Source: Oscillospiraceae bacterium (lineage in GTDB: Bacteria; Bacillota; Clostridia; Saccharofermentanales; Saccharofermentanaceae). Taken from it: DNA of 9,982 nt. Under the pieces are notes generated by a model. The model saw only the letters and a list, made by a program, of their open reading frames with translations. It did no database searches and was not told where the DNA came from. The stretch covers positions 1-9,982 of the forward strand of contig CACXGG010000159.1 of NCBI GenBank assembly GCA_902767145.1, given 5' to 3'. The number at the start of each line of letters is the position of its first letter. Positions within the stretch are counted from its first letter, which is position 1. This document shows positions 7,035-9,982 of the stretch, piece by piece. Position numbers and translations under genes: made by a program.

Positions 7035-8417
7035 ATGGAACTTTCATCCAGGTCTTATAACTGTCCCGCCTGCGGCGGAAAACTGGTCTTCGATACAGAC
7101 GGCCAGGTGTTATTGTGTAAATTCTGCGGAAGCGATTACCGTCCTGAGAAGCTGGAGATCCTGGAGCAGATCCGTGAGATCGATACGGAGGATGCCGGGG
7201 AGTCTGAGCTTGATAAGTGCGAGATAGTCTGTGACAACTGCGGTGCTTCCCTCATCACGGAGAAGGATACTTCCGCTACTTTCTGTACTTTCTGCGGATC
7301 TCCCGCCATCATTACCGGAAGGCTCAAGAAACAGTTCCGTCCGGACTGCATCATCCCCTTCAAGGTGTCCAGGGAGGAGGCCAGGGAGAAGCTCATATCC
7401 TTTGCAAAGAGCAGTAAGTATGTGCCTGCTGATTTCTTCAATAAGGATAACTTTGACAAGCTGACAGGCATCTACGTGCCCTACTGGCTCCTGAGCTCCA
7501 GATGCTCGGTTCATGCCAGGGGCGAAGGCCTGAAGACCAGGGTCGGATTCAGGGACAAGTATCTTCTTACATCCGACTTCGATATAAGGTTCGAGAATAT
7601 CCCCTTTGACGGGTCACTTGAGATCTCCGATGAGCTCATGGAGTCCCTGGAGCCCTTTGACACATCTGAGCTGAAGCCTTTTAACACTTCCTATCTTCAG
7701 GGTTTCTATTCCCAGAAGTTCAATCTTACTGCCGAAAATCTGACGGACCGTATCCTGGTGCGCCTGGAGCAGTACGGCAAGGAGACGGCTTCCATGTCCT
7801 TCCATGACTATGCATCCATCAAGTTCGGTGCCTGCGCAGCCGTGCCCCACGACCTGGAGCAGAAGTACGCCCTCTATCCTATATGGTTTTTAAATTATAA
7901 TTATAAGGGAGGCAATTACCGCCTGGCAGTAAACGGACAGACCGGCAAGGTGGACGGATTCCTTCCCGTAAGCAAGTTCAAGAGGGGACTTCGCCTTTTG
8001 CCCCACAGGCTGGTGGATATCCTTATCTGTATCCTTCTGGGAACGCCACTCTATGCGCTGGCATTTGCCATCTACAAGTTTATCGGGGCTTTCGGCGCGG
8101 GTGTCTTTTCGGCTCTTTGTTTCCTGATAACCCTGGCCACATTTTATGCCATGTTCATGATGAGAACGGGGAATGCAATGGCGGAAGCCCGGGGCATACT
8201 GATGGACGACAACTCCGCAAGTGTCTTTATAAAGCCCCTGGCAAAGCTCTATCTGTGGAGAAGGAACGGCTACGACAAGCTGTCTGACATGACAAATATG
8301 ATGGTGGGGAAGAGACCTCCTGCCACTGAATATTACGACACCAAGGCCAAGATCGAATTCGAGAATATGGAGAGTTTTGTCAATTCCGAAAACCTCATCA
8401 CCGGAAATGCGTTCTAA
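7035..8417 (+). CDS. Membrane protein with two N-terminal zinc ribbons (TFIIB-type zinc ribbon/YdjG-like)
   Basis: A 460-residue protein of unproven function. Two zinc ribbons open it: Cys10/Cys13/Cys28/Cys31, and Cys66/Cys69/Cys84/Cys87 with CDNCG and CTFCG knuckles. A central soluble region (about 100-315) contains GIYVPYWLLSS (145-155) and a segment with YPIWFLNYNY and AVNGQTGKVDGFLP (281-311), motifs I associate with the family often labelled TFIIB-type zinc ribbon or, misleadingly, phage replication protein. Two transmembrane helices follow at about 327-349 and 352-376, and a charged tail of about 80 residues is probably cytoplasmic. Bacillus YdjG, which helps anchor a PspA-type envelope stress complex, has a similar zinc ribbon plus membrane design, but homology is inferred from architecture only. 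No PspA or SPFH gene is visible in the window. The start is well set by AAGGGAGG 6 bases upstream. Confidence 0.8.
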   Translation: MELSSRSYNCPACGGKLVFDTDGQVLLCKFCGSDYRPEKLEILEQIREIDTEDAGESELDKCEIVCDNCGASLITEKDTSATFCTFCGSPAIITGRLKKQFRPDCIIPFKVSREEAREKLISFAKSSKYVPADFFNKDNFDKLTGIYVPYWLLSSRCSVHARGEGLKTRVGFRDKYLLTSDFDIRFENIPFDGSLEISDELMESLEPFDTSELKPFNTSYLQGFYSQKFNLTAENLTDRILVRLEQYGKETASMSFHDYASIKFGACAAVPHDLEQKYALYPIWFLNYNYKGGNYRLAVNGQTGKVDGFLPVSKFKRGLRLLPHRLVDILICILLGTPLYALAFAIYKFIGAFGAGVFSALCFLITLATFYAMFMMRTGNAMAEARGILMDDNSASVFIKPLAKLYLWRRNGYDKLSDMTNMMVGKRPPATEYYDTKAKIEFENMESFVNSENLITGNAF

Positions 8418-8423
8418 GGCCTG

Positions 8424-8473
8424 AAAAATTTGTAAAATTTCCACTTGCCAATTTACCCGATGCAAAGTATAAT
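8424..8473 (+). promoter_or_regulatory. Strong promoter of the S10 operon with UP-like element
   Basis: TTGCCA (8445-8450) and a perfect TATAAT (8468-8473) are separated by 17 bases. Directly upstream, 8424-8440 carries two AAAATTT runs (8425-8431 and 8434-8440), positioned like an UP element contacted by the RNA polymerase alpha subunit. The predicted transcript start is near 8480-8481. This is the best promoter in the window and fits a ribosomal protein operon. The A/T runs begin 7 bases after the stop of the upstream gene, and no terminator separates the two. Confidence 0.87.
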
Positions 8474-8480
8474 ACTTCCT

Positions 8481-8743
8481 GCACGTCTTTTGGCGTGCAT
8501 GCGTAGAAATCGGAGATTGCCGCTGGTAATGCGGGCTGCACATCCAAATGCGGGTAACTTCGATGGAGCAGGTCGGGACATGATCCCGGCGGTTTCGGCT
8601 AAAGCCGGCAGCGTGATAATTAAACCGTTTGCCCCAGCAAGCCAAAGTGCTGACGCCTTTTAAGTCAGTAACTGGAGATCTGGGTTTTTGAATGGGATAA
8701 GAAGAAACGCCCGACAAGGTTGAAATAAAAAACAGCAAAATTT
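8481..8743 (+). promoter_or_regulatory. Long structured 5' leader RNA of the S10 operon
   Basis: This stretch of about 260 bases has no convincing gene but many consecutive helices. They are: 8480-8486 with 8493-8499; CCGC 8520-8523 with GCGG 8531-8534; CTGC 8536-8539 plus CATC 8541-8544 with GATG 8562-8565 plus GCAG 8568-8571; 8572-8578 with 8584-8590 (loop CATGA); CGGC 8596-8599 with GCCG 8604-8607 (loop TAAA), which can sit inside CGGTTT 8590-8595 with AAACCG 8622-8627; and CTGAC 8650-8654 with GTCAG 8664-8668. The tail 8690-8743 is A-rich and apparently unstructured up to the ribosome binding site. By position this is the place for feedback control of the operon by a ribosomal protein (L4 in Escherichia coli), but I do not recognise it as a known leader class. 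The structures were read by eye. Confidence 0.6.
8633..8689 (+). terminator. Possible attenuator (intrinsic terminator-like stem) at the end of the S10 leader
   Basis: CCCAG (8633-8637) pairs with CTGGG (8680-8684), directly followed by five T (8685-8689). Inside lie CC/GG (8642-8643 with 8674-8675), AGT/ACT (8646-8648 with 8671-8673) and CTGAC/GTCAG (8650-8654 with 8664-8668), separated by small bulges. The layout resembles a conditional terminator, but the T run is short and the stem is interrupted, so it may be only a structural element. Confidence 0.3.
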
Positions 8744-8756
8744 GGAGGAAAAAGAA

Positions 8757-9065
8757 ATGGCTACACAGAAGCTCAGAATCAAGATCAAGGCTTATGACCA
8801 CCAGCTTCTCGACAAGAGCGCAGCGAGCATCATCAATGCGATCGAGAGAACAGGATCCAGCTACAGCGGACCTATCCCGCTCCCTACTGAGAAGGAGATC
8901 GTTACTATCCTTCGTTCTCCCCACAAGTACAAGGATTCCAGAGAGCAGTTCGAGCAGAGGACTCATAAGCGTCTGATCGACGTATACGCACCTACATCCA
9001 AGACAGTAGATGCACTTCAGAAGCTTGACATGCCTGCAGGCGTTTCCATCGAGATCAAGGTCTGA
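8757..9065 (+). CDS. rpsJ: 30S ribosomal protein S10 (uS10, NusE)
   Basis: A small-subunit head protein of 102 residues, the usual bacterial length, that also acts as NusE in transcription antitermination. The family signature is visible in [11 protein letters not shown] (34-44), followed by [20 protein letters not shown] (53-72), which is near-universal. The chosen ATG has GGAGG at 8744-8748, 8 bases upstream. An in-frame TTG at 8742 would place the start on top of this ribosome binding site and is rejected. It opens an operon with rplC and rplD, transcribed from the promoter at 8445-8473 through a long leader. The base at the gene's 5' side is a zinc-ribbon gene rather than the tuf gene often found there in Firmicutes. 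Confidence 0.98.
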   Translation: MATQKLRIKIKAYDHQLLDKSAASIINAIERTGSSYSGPIPLPTEKEIVTILRSPHKYKDSREQFEQRTHKRLIDVYAPTSKTVDALQKLDMPAGVSIEIKV

Positions 9066-9072
9066 TCGGAAA

Positions 9073-9150
9073 AGCATGTAGGCTTTAATCGGATAAACGG
9101 CAAGCCAAGGCCCTTATCCGAGGTCATGTTCGCAGACAATAAACGCGAAC
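9073..9150 (+). other. Two adjacent RNA hairpins in the rpsJ-rplC spacer
   Basis: The first hairpin pairs TCGGATAA (9089-9096) with TTATCCGA (9114-9121), a perfect 8-bp stem, capped by GGC/GCC (9099-9101 with 9110-9112). It may be extended by CATG (9075-9078) with CATG (9125-9128). The second pairs GTTCGC (9128-9133) with GCGAAC (9145-9150) across an 11-base loop, ending 13 bases before the rplC ribosome binding site AGGAGG (9164-9169). There is no T run, so these are not intrinsic terminators. RNA processing, stabilisation or ribosomal protein binding are possible roles. Confidence 0.55.
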
Positions 9151-9178
9151 CAATAACCTAAACAGGAGGAAAAAGAGA

Positions 9179-9808
9179 ATGACGAAATTCATTATTGGCA
9201 AGAAATCCGGCATGACACAGCTCTTCGATGAGAACGGCAATGTTATCCCGGCAACCGTTATCGAAGTAGAGCCCATGTACGTGCTCCAGAACAAGACGGT
9301 TGAGAATGACGGCTACAAGGCTGTCAAGGTCGGAACGATCTCTGTAAGAGAGAAGCTTGTTAACAAGCCCGACAAGGGTCAGTTCAAGAAGGCTGACGTA
9401 GAGCCCAAGCGTGTTATCCGCGAGTTCAAGACAGAGGAGGATTACTCCCTCGGTCAGGAGATCAAGGTTTCGGATATGTTCGCTGTAGGCGATAAGGTTG
9501 ACGTTTCCGGTGTTTCCAAGGGTAAAGGATACGCAGGTAACATCAAGCGCCATGGTCAGAAGGGTGGACCTTCCGGTCACGGTTCCATGTATCACAGAAG
9601 AGTCGGTTCTATGGGTGCTAACTCCACACCTGCACGTGTCCTTCCCGGCAAGAAGATGCCCGGACACCTGGGTGCTGCAAACTGCACAGTACAGAACCTT
9701 AGTGTCGTTATGGTCGACGGCGACAGAGGGATCCTCGTCCTTAGAGGCGCTGTTCCCGGCCCCAAGGGCGGTCTCGTAACAGTTGAGACTTCCGTTAAGG
9801 CAAAGTAA
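9179..9808 (+). CDS. rplC: 50S ribosomal protein L3 (uL3)
   Basis: A large-subunit assembly-initiator protein of 209 residues that binds 23S rRNA and reaches toward the peptidyl transferase centre. The N-terminus MTKFIIGKKSGMTQLFDENG (1-20) and the segment VSGVSKGKGYAGNIKRHG (109-126) are the family hallmarks. The extended internal loop is recognisable at about 120-165, with GGPSGHGSMYHRRVGSMG at 129-146. The ribosome binding site AGGAGG (9164-9169) lies 9 bases before the ATG. Arginine codons are CGT, CGC and AGA, with no AGG, as expected for a highly expressed gene. It lies 113 bases after rpsJ, a spacer longer than usual for this operon and occupied by hairpins, and 21 bases before rplD. 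Confidence 0.98.
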   Translation: MTKFIIGKKSGMTQLFDENGNVIPATVIEVEPMYVLQNKTVENDGYKAVKVGTISVREKLVNKPDKGQFKKADVEPKRVIREFKTEEDYSLGQEIKVSDMFAVGDKVDVSGVSKGKGYAGNIKRHGQKGGPSGHGSMYHRRVGSMGANSTPARVLPGKKMPGHLGAANCTVQNLSVVMVDGDRGILVLRGAVPGPKGGLVTVETSVKAK

Positions 9809-9829
9809 TAAGACGGGAGGAATTAGATA

Positions 9830-9982
9830 ATGGCTAAATTAGATATTTACAATCTTAGCGGTGCCGTTACAGGTTCTATCGACCTTTCCGATGAAATCTT
9901 CGGAATCGAGCCCAACCAGTACGCTATCGCTGCTGTAATCAGAAATCAGCTCGCTAACCGTCGTCAGGGCACATCCAGCACA
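9830..9982 (+). CDS. rplD: 50S ribosomal protein L4 (uL4), N-terminal 51 codons, cut by the window end
   Basis: The start ATG is preceded by GGGAGG (9815-9820) at a 9-base spacing. The 51 residues read as the N-terminus of L4: MAKLDIYNLSGAVTGSIDLS (1-20), the conserved IFGIEPNQYAI (23-33) and RNQLANRRQGT (38-48), which leads into the loop that lines the exit tunnel. Its order after rplC matches the S10 operon. In Escherichia coli L4 is the feedback repressor of this operon, which makes it the natural suspect for the structured leader here, although that control is not established in Clostridia. The remainder of the gene is outside the window. Confidence 0.96.
   Translation, partial: MAKLDIYNLSGAVTGSIDLSDEIFGIEPNQYAIAAVIRNQLANRRQGTSST

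Noticed and set aside
8445..8663. A 72-codon + strand frame inside the S10 leader
   Set aside because: It begins at the -35 box upstream of the predicted transcript start, has no ribosome binding site, and the region is explained by RNA helices.
8742..8756. TTG at 8742 as the start of rpsJ, adding five residues
   Set aside because: The TTG overlaps the GGAGG ribosome binding site itself. The ATG at 8757 gives the universal S10 N-terminus and a normal 8-base spacing.
7890..9077. Minus-strand open frame of 395 codons spanning the zinc-ribbon gene, the leader and rpsJ
   Set aside because: It runs through a strong + strand promoter, a structured leader and rpsJ, and its product shows no recognisable domain.

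Overview
The window looks like a chromosomal segment of a Gram-positive member of the Clostridia (gut or rumen type Lachnospiraceae/Oscillospiraceae would fit; the family is inferred, not shown). The reasons are strong GGAGG ribosome binding sites, a PucR/CdaR-type regulator, an FtsEX pair beside a coiled-coil M23 peptidase, a redox-type HslO and the rpsJ-rplC-rplD order. Nearly everything is on the + strand. No tRNA, rRNA, CRISPR array, insertion sequence or phage gene was seen.

Layout. Positions 1-399 are the 3' end of a sugar ABC transporter ATPase (MsmK/UgpC/MalK family), closed by a clear intrinsic terminator at 425-459. Positions 550-6976 hold six genes packed with spacings of -4, 0, 4, 3 and 1 bases, so almost certainly one operon: a PucR/CdaR-like regulator, ftsE, ftsX, a secreted coiled-coil M23 peptidase, a class I SAM methyltransferase, and hslO (Hsp33). 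Positions 7035-8417 hold a separately promoted gene for a membrane protein with two N-terminal zinc ribbons. Positions 8424-8756 hold a strong promoter with an A/T-rich upstream element and a long, hairpin-rich 5' leader. This leads into the S10 ribosomal protein operon: rpsJ, a structured spacer, rplC, and the first 51 codons of rplD at the window edge.

How the genes work together. FtsE (cytoplasmic ATPase) and FtsX (membrane partner) form a type VII-like ABC complex that in other bacteria switches on a coiled-coil peptidoglycan hydrolase outside the membrane. Here the likely hydrolase is encoded 4 bases downstream with an intact zinc site, so the pair and its effector form a self-contained cell-wall cleavage module. 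Two things are out of the ordinary. FtsE carries an extra tail of about 245 residues (acidic linker, Ala/Glu/Arg-rich predicted helix, acidic stretch, and a short terminal peptide with a Trp). A ligand-sensing type regulator overlaps ftsE by four bases. The methyltransferase and the redox chaperone at the end of the operon have no evident link to division.

The most promising non-coding signal is the S10 leader, with at least five consecutive hairpins, competing pairings and a possible attenuator. A second structured element lies between rpsJ and rplC. All structures were read by eye and none was energy-minimised.
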